Assembly (NCBI GenBank): GCA_947378305.1
Contig: CANCJJ010000011.1
Span: forward strand, 1 to 64,000
Source: Phenylobacterium aquaticum
GTDB taxonomy: Bacteria > Pseudomonadota > Alphaproteobacteria > Caulobacterales > Caulobacteraceae
Reading direction: 5' to 3'
Length of the DNA: 64,000 bases
This document shows positions 1 to 7,381 of this stretch, one piece after another; position 1 is the stretch's first letter, and each line of letters begins with the position of its first letter. The notes under the pieces are model-generated. The model was not told the DNA's origin, ran no database searches, and saw only the letters and a list, made by a program, of their open reading frames with translations. The translations under genes and the position numbers were made by a program.

Positions 1-1519
1 CGGCACCGTCGCCGCCGAGGGCCGTGTCATTGCCGAGATTGCCGTAGACGATGTCGTTGCCAGCCTCGCCCTGGACCAGGTCATTGCCCTGACCGCCAAG
101 CACCCAGTCATTGCCTTCGCCGCCCGAGACGGTGTCATTGCCCTGATTACCGTTGAGGTCATCATGGCCTGCGCCGCCGAGGATGCTGTCATTGCCATCC
201 GCGCCATAGAGCGTGTCATTGAAGCCACTGCCGACCAGGGTGTCATTCCCCGCGTCTGCAGTATTCGCCATGCCGCCAGCGCTGTAGGCGAAGTTGAAGA
301 ACTGGTTCGTTATAGCTGTCGTATTTTCGCTTGTCGTTACATCAGTGCCGGAAACATTGAATATACGCGCCCGGATATCGCGATAATGTTCGGCGTCGTC
401 ACCCCAGGCAATAGCAAATCCTCCTGAGGACAGAGCTGTAATAGTAGGTGTAAATAAATCAGACGCTGTAAGGGAATTTACCTGGAATTCACCTCCAACT
501 CTCTCGCCTCTTGGGTTAAAAATTTGGCCAAAAAGTTTAGTATCTCCAGGTGAATATTCAACCCATGTTACAATAAAGCTTCCGTTATTTAGACCTGTTA
601 CTTTCGATGTCCATGAAGTATTGGATGTTGTCGAGTTAACATGGAATTCATTTGCGACTATATTACCTGAAGAATCAAATATTTCTGCCCTGATTCCCCC
701 GCCATTCCAATCGCTCCAGCTCATGACAAAGCCACCGTTAGCAAGTCGGGTTATTGCCGGTTCATCGGGGTCACTTGTCTGCCCCAGGTTGACGTGAATT
801 TCGGTCCCAACCCTTTGGCCATTAGAGCTAAATACCTGAGCGCGAATTTCGGTAGCCCCACCGCCACGATCCAGCCAATCGACAACAAATCCACCGTTTG
901 TTAGGGCGGTGATGGTGGGGGAATCTTGTTGACCTGCCGTCGTCGTGTTCACATGGAAATCATTACCAATCGCGCTGCCGCTGGCATTGAAGATCCTGGC
1001 GCGGATGCCGTATCCCGCATCTCCGTCCGCTAGACTATTGTCATACCAGGTGACGACAAACCCGCCGTTATTCAGCGCGGTTATGATGGGGGCCGATTCG
1101 TTACTTGCCGTCGTTGAATTGACTTGGAAATCGCTTGTGATTGCAGTTCCGCTGGCATCGAATATCCTGGCTTTTGTACTCGTGCCTGTCCACCAATCCG
1201 CCCCGGCTCCTGTTCCGTCTTGCCAGGTGACAACAAATCCGCCGTTGGAAAGACTTGTTGCGCTACCAAATATTTGACGGCCAGCCGGGTTGGAATTGAC
1301 TTGGAACTCACTGCCGACCGTCGTCCCTGCCGCACTATAAATCTGCGCCCGGATGCCCCAGTCCTCGTTACTCACCCCAACAGCGTGAGCGACTTGATCT
1401 TCCCAGATGACGACAAACCCACCATTGGCAAGGCCAGTTATCGTGGGGCGATAGCGGTCGCCTGAGGCCTCCGTATTGACGTGGAAAGCGGGAGGGGCGG
1501 ACGTTATGGTTGTGGGCAT
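1..1519 (-). CDS. RTX-type calcium-binding repeat protein, N-terminal part (3' end outside window)
   Basis: Reading the minus strand from ATG at 1519 gives 506 codons without a stop, running off the left edge. An in-frame TAA lies two codons upstream, so this is the first possible ATG; no strong ribosome binding site is visible. Residues about 11-400 form seven tandem units of roughly 50-60 residues with the core pattern 'P.ITAL.NGGFVV.W.D' then 'IRAQIF..SG..VG.EF.VN'. From about residue 420 they give way to RTX nonapeptides of the GGxGND type (for example GGEGND, GGQGND), which bind calcium in secreted proteins of type I secretion systems. No signal peptide is seen, as expected for type I export. 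The function of the whole protein cannot be told because the C-terminus is missing. Repeats 5-7 (about 430-800) are clearly richer in A+T than the start of the gene, hinting at mosaic origin. Sure of the RTX class, not of the role. Confidence 0.85.
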   Translation of the reverse strand, partial: MPTTITSAPPAFHVNTEASGDRYRPTITGLANGGFVVIWEDQVAHAVGVSNEDWGIRAQIYSAAGTTVGSEFQVNSNPAGRQIFGSATSLSNGGFVVTWQDGTGAGADWWTGTSTKARIFDASGTAITSDFQVNSTTASNESAPIITALNNGGFVVTWYDNSLADGDAGYGIRARIFNASGSAIGNDFHVNTTTAGQQDSPTITALTNGGFVVDWLDRGGGATEIRAQVFSSNGQRVGTEIHVNLGQTSDPDEPAITRLANGGFVMSWSDWNGGGIRAEIFDSSGNIVANEFHVNSTTSNTSWTSKVTGLNNGSFIVTWVEYSPGDTKLFGQIFNPRGERVGGEFQVNSLTASDLFTPTITALSSGGFAIAWGDDAEHYRDIRARIFNVSGTDVTTSENTTAITNQFFNFAYSAGGMANTADAGNDTLVGSGFNDTLYGADGNDSILGGAGHDDLNGNQGNDTVSGGEGNDWVLGGQGNDLVQGEAGNDIVYGNLGNDTALGGDGA

Positions 1520-1912
1520 GATTTAACTCAAAGCAAGGATGGAGAACGGGTCGGGCGGGGTGGCTGGGCCGGGCTCTCAACTGAGAGACACGGAATTTAA
1601 TGACACGGATCATGTCATATTCAACAACCTGATGAGTCTCAAGCTGATTTTATTGTTCATATTTCAATTTAATAAAATAGTTTTTAAAGTAATCGTATTT
1701 GATTATTTGATAAATTTTATCATAAATATCAAATATAATTGTTAAAATATGAGTTAGAGGATAAGGAGTCCTGCGGCTCTCTTTCGGCGGTTTGTCCCCG
1801 TCGCAACCATTTTGATCTGGATCGCTTTGCTCCGGCCCGATCCGTGGGTCATATGCGGGGGGAGCCGGGCGCTATCGATCTGGCTCCAGCGCCTTCAGGG
1901 AGACTTTGAGCC
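1520..1912. other. AT-rich intergenic region upstream of the RTX gene
   Basis: No convincing gene lies in these 393 bases. Positions about 1610-1760 are strongly A+T rich (runs of T and A with almost no G or C), in sharp contrast to the GC-rich window. The stretch lies upstream of the RTX gene on the minus strand and upstream of the lipoprotein gene on the plus strand, so it probably holds divergent promoters. A possible ribosome binding site GGGAGA for the plus-strand gene sits at about 1898-1903. Confidence 0.6.
1698..1733. repeat. Imperfect AT-rich inverted repeat
   Basis: The left arm TTTGATTATTTGATAAA (1698-1714) pairs with a right arm whose reverse complement reads TTTGATATTTATGATAAA (1716-1733), with a short centre. 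It could be a regulator's operator in the divergent promoter region or a chance palindrome in AT-rich DNA. No regulator gene is adjacent within the window. Confidence 0.4.
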
Positions 1913-2389
1913 ATGTTCCGAATTTCCGGTCGGATGACAGGTCCCATAATGGTCATGGCCCTGGGGCTGGGGGCCTGTTCGCCGCATCTGGCCAAGGGCG
2001 TGGATGAGGCGGCTCTGGACGCGGCCCTGACCCGGGGGATTGGCGATCCCAATACCTGCGTCCTGGTCGGCAAGGCGTCGACCGGGGAGGTTCTGCATAG
2101 ATACGGGGCCTACACGGTCTGTGCCCGCCCCTGGCCCGTCTGCTCGGGGCCAGTGCTAAAGACCGCGCTGGACCGCCTGCGCGGGGCCGGTGAAACCCAC
2201 GCCAGTTGCGCCTCAACCGCCGACGGTGCCCGGCAGGTGGCCTGGTCCATGGGGCCGGTGGAGGGCCAGCCGGGACTGGCCTATGTCGCCGTCATGGAGG
2301 GGCCAAATACCCCGCCGGGGATTGTGATTACGGAGCGGATAAAGTCGGCCTTCCGCCGCGCCGGCCTGTCGCCCGTACCCGCCCCTTAA
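1913..2389 (+). CDS. Putative lipoprotein of unknown function
   Basis: This is a 158-residue protein I do not recognise. The N-terminus has basic residues, a hydrophobic stretch and a lipobox-like LGAC ending at Cys22, so it is probably a lipoprotein processed by signal peptidase II. The mature part has several cysteines (two near 'VCARPWPVCSG' and one in 'ASCAS') that could form periplasmic disulfides. A GGGAGA ribosome binding site precedes the ATG. Its stop overlaps the stop of the convergent SIMPL-domain gene by three bases, so no terminator fits between them. The reading frame shows normal GC-rich codon use for the region, which supports a real gene. Confidence 0.65.
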   Translation: MFRISGRMTGPIMVMALGLGACSPHLAKGVDEAALDAALTRGIGDPNTCVLVGKASTGEVLHRYGAYTVCARPWPVCSGPVLKTALDRLRGAGETHASCASTADGARQVAWSMGPVEGQPGLAYVAVMEGPNTPPGIVITERIKSAFRRAGLSPVPAP

Positions 2390-3102
2390 GGGACCAGTTC
2401 AAAAACGCCACTGACATTGACCGAGACGGTCATTTCCCCGGGTGCCACGGGGGTTGGGCCTCCGTCGGCCATGGGGGCAGCGGCCATGCGGGCCATAAAG
2501 ACCGGGGGTGACTCGGTGCTGCCTTCCTTGAGGGAGACCAGGCGGGCCGAGGCATAGCCCAGGGCCTTGGCATAGAGGCTGGCCTTGTCGTTCAGGGCCT
2601 TGACCGCCAGGAGCCGGGCCCTGTTTTCCGCCGCCAGGGGATTGGCCATGCCGAGATTGATCTGGCCCGCCGAATTTGCCCCGGCCCTGACCGTGGCATC
2701 GATCAGCGCGCCCAGACGGGAGAGGTCGCGCGCGGTGACGGTGATCTGGTTGGCGACCTGATAGCCGCGCAGTTTTGGCGACTGGCCAGGGGTATAGTCA
2801 TATTGGGGCGACAGGTTCAGGCCGGAGGTCTGCAGATCCCGGGCGGCCAGCCCTGAGGTCTTGAGCGCGGCCAGGACCCGGGTCATTTCTGCGGCATTGG
2901 CCCCGATAGCCTCGGCGGCGGTGGGGGCCTCGCTGACGACCCCCAGGGTCAGGGTGGCCATGTCGGCCGGAGCCCGGACCTCGCCCTGGGCCGACAGGCT
3001 GAGACTGGACGGGGGCATTGCTGCCGGTTCGGTCAGGGCCAGGGCAGCGGGGGCCAGAATGAGGCTCATCATCATGGCCGCAAGGGTGGGGAGTAGTCGC
3101 AT
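2386..3102 (-). CDS. SIMPL domain (DUF541) periplasmic protein
   Basis: This is a 238-residue secreted protein of the SIMPL/DUF541 family (relatives: E. coli YggE and Brucella BP26/OMP28), which are periplasmic or outer-membrane-associated and have been linked to oxidative stress tolerance; the molecular role is unclear. Residues 1-23 form a signal peptide ending near ALA. The family pattern follows: 'SAQGEVRAPADMATLTLGV', 'SGLAARDLQTSGLNLSP', 'GYQVANQITV' and a C-terminal 'VSVNVSGVFEL' strand. I chose ATG 3102 rather than the upstream TTG 3108 because AGGAG lies seven bases before this ATG and would be too close to the TTG. The gene converges on the lipoprotein gene and is followed upstream by a tRNA on the other strand. 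Confidence 0.85.
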   Translation of the reverse strand: MRLLPTLAAMMMSLILAPAALALTEPAAMPPSSLSLSAQGEVRAPADMATLTLGVVSEAPTAAEAIGANAAEMTRVLAALKTSGLAARDLQTSGLNLSPQYDYTPGQSPKLRGYQVANQITVTARDLSRLGALIDATVRAGANSAGQINLGMANPLAAENRARLLAVKALNDKASLYAKALGYASARLVSLKEGSTESPPVFMARMAAAPMADGGPTPVAPGEMTVSVNVSGVFELVP

Positions 3103-3235
3103 GATCAATCTCCTGAAGGGCCTCCCGGCCAGGGTCGGACTATGGCCGGGATCAGACTTGACGACAATTGAGGCTTAATGCGGGCTTTATGCCCCGGCGC
3201 ACCCGTGATAGTTCGCCCCTCCTGCACTCTGCGCA

Positions 3236-3311
3236 GGGCCTGTAGCTCAATGGTTAGAGCCGACCGCTCATAACGGTCTGGTTGTAGGTTCGAGTCCTAC
3301 CGGGCCCACCA
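3236..3311 (+). tRNA. tRNA with anticodon CAU, probably tRNA-Ile2 (lysidine type)
   Basis: A full cloverleaf can be drawn: acceptor GGGCCTG (3236-3242) pairs with CGGGCCC (3301-3307), the D-stem is GCTC/GAGC, the anticodon stem GACCG/CGGTC encloses loop CTCATAA, and the T-stem GTAGG/CCTAC encloses TTCGAGT. The discriminator A is followed by an encoded CCA. The anticodon is CAT. Acceptor pairing at position 1 is complete, which argues against initiator tRNA. The 'CTCATAA' loop and 'AGCTCAATGGTTAGAGC' D-arm resemble bacterial tRNA-Ile2, whose C34 is changed to lysidine by TilS to read AUA; elongator tRNA-Met is the alternative. Confidence 0.85.
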
Positions 3312-3339
3312 GTGCGACTTCCTTTGAAGGACATGTCCC

Positions 3340-3843
3340 ATGGCTGAGGCTTTCAATTCAGTGGTCCTGCCTGGCGAGAAGGCCGCGCGGTATGCGGCCC
3401 TGGCGGAGGAAATTGCCGCTGTGCTGGCGGGCGAGCCCAGTCGGGTGGCGCGGATGGCGACGGTGTCTTCCATGCTGGCCCATACCTTCGAGACCTTCTT
3501 CTGGACCGGATTTTATGTGGTGGACCCGGAAAAGCCCCGGGAACTGGTGGTCGGGCCCTATCAGGGCAGTCTGGGATGCCTGCGGATCGCCTTTGGGCGC
3601 GGGGTTTGCGGGACGGCGGCCCTGACCGGTCAGACCCAGGTGGTCGCCGATGTGCATGCCTTCCCCGGACACATTGCCTGTGACTCCCTGTCGGCCAGCG
3701 AGATTGTGGTGCCGGTGCGGGACGCCGATGGCCAACTGATCGCCGTCCTGGACGTGGATTCCACCGAACCCGCAGCCTTTGACCAGGTGGACGCCGCGGG
3801 CCTTGAGGCCATACTGACGCGAATTTTCAGCACGGCAGTCTGA
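3340..3843 (+). CDS. msrC: Free methionine-(R)-sulfoxide reductase (GAF domain)
   Basis: This 167-residue single GAF-domain protein matches the fRMsr family (E. coli MsrC/YebR), a cytosolic enzyme that reduces free methionine-(R)-sulfoxide with thioredoxin. The diagnostic motifs are present: 'GPYQGSLGC' with Cys80, 'GRGVCG' with Cys90, and 'FPGHIACDSLSASEIVVP' with Cys114, corresponding to the three redox cysteines of the E. coli enzyme. 'FWTGFYVVD' is the typical start of the GAF fold, and the length is usual for the family. AAGGA nine bases upstream supports the ATG. It starts 28 bases after the tRNA and runs in the same direction, but is probably an independent unit. Confidence 0.9.
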   Translation: MAEAFNSVVLPGEKAARYAALAEEIAAVLAGEPSRVARMATVSSMLAHTFETFFWTGFYVVDPEKPRELVVGPYQGSLGCLRIAFGRGVCGTAALTGQTQVVADVHAFPGHIACDSLSASEIVVPVRDADGQLIAVLDVDSTEPAAFDQVDAAGLEAILTRIFSTAV

Positions 3844-3938
3844 AACTGGCGCAAGCGGGTTGGCTTCCCCTGCGTCCGCAGACTATGTAATCGGCATACG
3901 CGCCCAAAAGGCTGGCGCAAGATCAAGGGAGCAGGACC

Positions 3939-5111
3939 ATGGGTGAGGCCTATATCGTTGCCGCGACACGTACGGCAGGCGGACGCAAGGGTGGCAAGCT
4001 GAAGGATTGGCATCCCGCCGACCTTGGAGCCACGGTTCTGAATGAACTGGTGGACCGGACCCAGATTGATCCCGCCGCCATTGAAGACGTCATCATGGGC
4101 TGTGTCATGCAGGTCGGCGAGCAGTCGACCAATGTGGCGCGCAATGTGGTCCTGGCCTCCAAGCTCCCGGAGAGCGTTCCGGCCACGAGCATTGACCGTC
4201 AGTGCGGGTCCTCCCAGCAGGCCCTGCAATTTGCCGCCCAGGCGGTGATGAGCGGGACCATGGACATTGTGATCGCCTCCGGCGTTGAGAGCATGACCCG
4301 GGTGCCCATGGGCCTGTCCGTGGCCCTGCCAGCGCAGAACGGCTTTGGTCTGCCCAAGAGCCCCCGGATGGAAGATCGCTATCCGAACATCCAGTTCTCG
4401 CAGTTTGTCGGCGCAGAAATGGTGGCGGAAAAGTACGGGCTGACCAAGGAGCAACTGGACGAATACAGCTATCGCAGCCATCAGCGGGCCATTGCGGCCA
4501 CCCAGGCGGGCGCCTTCAAGGGCGAAATCGTGGGCGTGGAAGTCACGGATGCTGACGGCAATGTCACCCTGCACACCGTCGATGAAGGCATCCGCTTTGA
4601 TGCCAGCCTCGACGGCATCAAGGGCGTGAAGCTGCTGCGGGAAGGCGGCCGGATCACGGCGGCCTCCTCCAGCCAGATCTGCGACGGTGCTTCCGGTGTC
4701 ATGGTCGTCTCGGCCCAGGCGCTGAAGGATCACGGCCTGACGCCTCTGGCCCGGGTGCATCACGTGTCGGTCATGGGCCATGATCCCGTCATCATGCTGG
4801 AAGCCCCGATCCCGGCTGCCGAGCGCGCCCTGAAGAAGGCCGGCATGAAGGTCTCGGATATCGACCTGTTTGAGGTCAACGAAGCCTTTGCCTCCGTGCC
4901 GGTGGCCTTCGCCCAACATTTGGGCGTGGATGAGAGCAAGCTGAACGTGAATGGCGGGGCGATTGCGCTCGGTCACCCCCTGGGCGCTTCCGGCACCAAG
5001 CTGATGAGCACCCTGCTGCATGGCCTTCAGGCCCGTGGCGGTCGCTATGGTCTCCAGACCATGTGCGAAGGCGGTGGTCTGGCCAATGTGACCATCATCG
5101 AGCGGCTCTAG
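3939..5111 (+). CDS. Acetyl-CoA acetyltransferase family thiolase
   Basis: This 390-residue thiolase interconverts acyl-CoA plus acetyl-CoA and a 3-ketoacyl-CoA. The nucleophile Cys89 sits in 'SIDRQCGSSQQAL', His346 in 'GGAIALGHPLGASG', and the second catalytic Cys376 in 'MCEGGGLANVTIIERL'. The length is usual for the family. Either fatty acid beta-oxidation (FadA-like) or acetoacetyl-CoA synthesis is possible. No fadB or phaB lies next to it, and two acyl-CoA dehydrogenases are encoded about 6 kb downstream. 'AAGGGAGCAGGACC' precedes the ATG and supplies a ribosome binding site. A strong hairpin follows the stop, so it is likely transcribed alone. Confidence 0.93.
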   Translation: MGEAYIVAATRTAGGRKGGKLKDWHPADLGATVLNELVDRTQIDPAAIEDVIMGCVMQVGEQSTNVARNVVLASKLPESVPATSIDRQCGSSQQALQFAAQAVMSGTMDIVIASGVESMTRVPMGLSVALPAQNGFGLPKSPRMEDRYPNIQFSQFVGAEMVAEKYGLTKEQLDEYSYRSHQRAIAATQAGAFKGEIVGVEVTDADGNVTLHTVDEGIRFDASLDGIKGVKLLREGGRITAASSSQICDGASGVMVVSAQALKDHGLTPLARVHHVSVMGHDPVIMLEAPIPAAERALKKAGMKVSDIDLFEVNEAFASVPVAFAQHLGVDESKLNVNGGAIALGHPLGASGTKLMSTLLHGLQARGGRYGLQTMCEGGGLANVTIIERL

Positions 5112-5121
5112 GTTAATTAGA

Positions 5122-5162
5122 CCTCTGGCTCTGGAGTGCCCCGGCAGCTCCAGAGCCAGAGG
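5122..5162. terminator. Perfect 15-bp inverted repeat after the thiolase gene
   Basis: CCTCTGGCTCTGGAG (5122-5136) is the exact reverse complement of CTCCAGAGCCAGAGG (5148-5162), with an 11-base loop. It lies 10 bases after the thiolase stop. A T-run is missing on the plus strand, so it is either a hairpin acting with Rho or a 3'-end stabiliser rather than a classical intrinsic terminator. Confidence 0.65.
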
Positions 5163-5263
5163 ATTGCATCTGTGTGGGATGAGACCGGCAGGTATGACCC
5201 CGCTGGCATGGGGTATAGCTTGGAGCCGGTCGTTCAGACGGGCCCGGGCGGGGGATAGGTGAC

Positions 5264-7348
5264 ATGGTTTTCAGCGCGATCCTGGCCGCAGCCAGCGTCA
5301 GTCTTGCCCATGCGGCACCTCAGGTCGAAGTCGCCCCCAATCCGGCCCCTGCCGCCTCTCCGGACGCCAGCACTGGCGTTATTTCCTATCCACCCGCCTT
5401 TTTTGCAGAGGTCGGGCCGACCACTGCCCTGGACATGGTCATGCGACTGCCCGGCTTTGCCTTTGACAAGGGGGCGGCGGTGCGCGGCCTGTCCGGGTCG
5501 GGCGGGAATGTGCTGATCGACGGGGAAGCGCCGGTTGCCAAGAACGATTCCCTGGAAGAGATCCTGCGCCGGATTCCGGTCTCGGCGGTGCTGCGGGTCG
5601 ACGTGATCCGGGGCAGTGCGCCCGGCATCGACATGCAGGGCCGGACGGTCATTGCCAATATTATTCGCAAGTCTGGCTCGGGCTTCAAGGGCGCAGCCAC
5701 CCTGACCAGCTGGCCCATTTATGACGGGCGGGTGCTGAACGGGATCCGGGCCGAGGGCGAGTGGCGCTGGGGTCCGCGCATGCTGGAATTGTCCACGGTG
5801 ATCGGCTCCGGGGTCAATGACCAGGCGGGCGACGGTTATCGGGTCCGGGTCGGCCCGACCGGGCAAACCCAGATCAATTCCAAGGTGGACTATGATGCCC
5901 AGGGGACCCGCAACTGGTTGATCGGGGCCTATGAGACCCCTCTTGCCAAGGGACGCCTGCGTGTCAACGGGGCCTATATGCTCAATTCCGGGTTCGGTGA
6001 GCTGTATGACCGCCTTAGTTTCCCGGGAAGTTCGCGGGAGTATCAGTATTCCCGGGATGACCGGTTGCAGGCCGAGCTGGGCGGACGCTTCACCCGCCGG
6101 TTTGGTGAGACCCAGATGGAAGCCTTGGTCTTCCAGCAGTGGAACAATGTAGACAGCTATACCCGGTTCGAAAGCCCCAGCCTGAACCGGCTGTTTCTAG
6201 CGAGCAAGGATGTCGGCGAGACGGTTGGCCGGATGAACCTGCGCCGCAAGATTGGTGGACTGAATGTCGAGGCAGGGGTCGAGGGGGCCTATAATACGCT
6301 GGACAGCGCGACCCGCCTGACGGTGAATAGCGGCCTCGTCCGGCTTCCGGCGGCCAATGTGCAGGTCAATGAAAAGCGCGGTGAAGTCTTCACGGTGGTG
6401 ACCGGCCAAATCTCGCCGACCCTGTCGTGGGAGGGCGGACTGCGCCAGGAATTTTCCACGGTGACGTCGACCGGCGATCTGGTGCTCGAAAAGTCCCTGA
6501 GCTTTACCAAGCCGCGTTTGGCGGTGACCTGGGCCCCCGATAGCAAGACCCAGGTCCGGATGCGGGTGGAGCGCGAGGTCAGCCAGCTTAACTTTGATGA
6601 CTTTGTCGCCTCGAACAGCGTGGCCAATACCGGGGCGGTGATTGCCGGAAATCCCGATCTGTCGCCCATGCAGGCCTGGGTGAGCGAGGCGGCCCTTGAG
6701 CGGCGGTTCTGGCAAAGAGGGGCGGCCATTCTGACCCTGCGCCACTATGCCCTGACAGACGTCATTGACCGGGCCCCCATCTATCTCGGCACTCTGGTGG
6801 CAGATGCGCCGGCGAATATCGGCCAGGGCACCAAGGATGAAATTCAATTCAGTCTGGCGGTACCGCTGGATCGTCTGGGCCTGAAACTGGCGACCCTGAA
6901 GGGCCAGGCGACGGTACGCCACACGGAGGTCACGGACCCGACCACCCATCTGAAGCGGGAAATCTCCTCGGTCACCAACCTGCAACCCGCGCCCTCCCTG
7001 TCGGCGGTGCGCCCGTCGGAATGGGACCTGCTCTATACGCAAGACCTGCCGAAACTGAAGTCCAACTGGGGGTTCAGTGTTGTCGGTGGCTATCGCGACA
7101 AGTTTTTCCGGCTGAGCGAGGTCGAGACGGACAAGATGGAAACCTGGTTTGTGCTCTTCACCGAGGTCAAGTTCACACCGGATACCTCTGTGAGGATCGA
7201 GGTCCAGGCCCCCTTCAACCGCGATGTGGTGCGCATACGTGATGTCTGGTCCGGCCCGCGTAATTCGGCCAGCTTCAGCTATACCGACTATCGCAGCCTG
7301 CAGTGGGATGGCGCGGTTCAGATCAAGCTGCGCAAGACCCTGGGTTAG
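5264..7348 (+). CDS. TonB-dependent receptor-like outer membrane protein
   Basis: This 694-residue protein has a short signal peptide (about residues 1-18, ending AHA), a plug domain around residues 45-135 ('ALDMVMRLPGFAFDKG', 'AVRGLSGSGGNVLIDGE', 'ILRRIPVSAVLRVDVIRGSAPG') and a long C-terminal part with alternating aromatic and polar residues typical of a 22-strand barrel. It should import a ligand across the outer membrane with TonB-ExbB energy, but nothing in the sequence or the neighbours tells the substrate. A clear TonB box is not visible, and the C-terminus ends in 'IKLRKTLG' instead of the usual aromatic residue. These traits are common in a subset of Caulobacterales receptors. 'GATAGG' before the ATG serves as ribosome binding site. 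Confidence 0.85.
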   Translation: MVFSAILAAASVSLAHAAPQVEVAPNPAPAASPDASTGVISYPPAFFAEVGPTTALDMVMRLPGFAFDKGAAVRGLSGSGGNVLIDGEAPVAKNDSLEEILRRIPVSAVLRVDVIRGSAPGIDMQGRTVIANIIRKSGSGFKGAATLTSWPIYDGRVLNGIRAEGEWRWGPRMLELSTVIGSGVNDQAGDGYRVRVGPTGQTQINSKVDYDAQGTRNWLIGAYETPLAKGRLRVNGAYMLNSGFGELYDRLSFPGSSREYQYSRDDRLQAELGGRFTRRFGETQMEALVFQQWNNVDSYTRFESPSLNRLFLASKDVGETVGRMNLRRKIGGLNVEAGVEGAYNTLDSATRLTVNSGLVRLPAANVQVNEKRGEVFTVVTGQISPTLSWEGGLRQEFSTVTSTGDLVLEKSLSFTKPRLAVTWAPDSKTQVRMRVEREVSQLNFDDFVASNSVANTGAVIAGNPDLSPMQAWVSEAALERRFWQRGAAILTLRHYALTDVIDRAPIYLGTLVADAPANIGQGTKDEIQFSLAVPLDRLGLKLATLKGQATVRHTEVTDPTTHLKREISSVTNLQPAPSLSAVRPSEWDLLYTQDLPKLKSNWGFSVVGGYRDKFFRLSEVETDKMETWFVLFTEVKFTPDTSVRIEVQAPFNRDVVRIRDVWSGPRNSASFSYTDYRSLQWDGAVQIKLRKTLG

Positions 7349-7381
7349 GGATTTGGCGGATAGGTCGCTTGAACCTTGGGT

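Noticed and set aside
1-260. Tandem repeats as a possible CRISPR array
   Set aside because: The repeats are short codon-level RTX nonapeptide repeats in an open reading frame, without spacers of uniform length.
3236-3311. Initiator tRNA-fMet
   Set aside because: The first acceptor pair is a normal G-C; initiator tRNAs have an unpaired first position and three G-C pairs (GGG/CCC) in the anticodon stem, which are missing here.
3630-5021. 463-residue minus-strand frame over the thiolase gene
   Set aside because: It is antisense to a thiolase with intact catalytic residues; its Gly/His/Arg-rich composition is typical of a shadow frame in GC-rich DNA.
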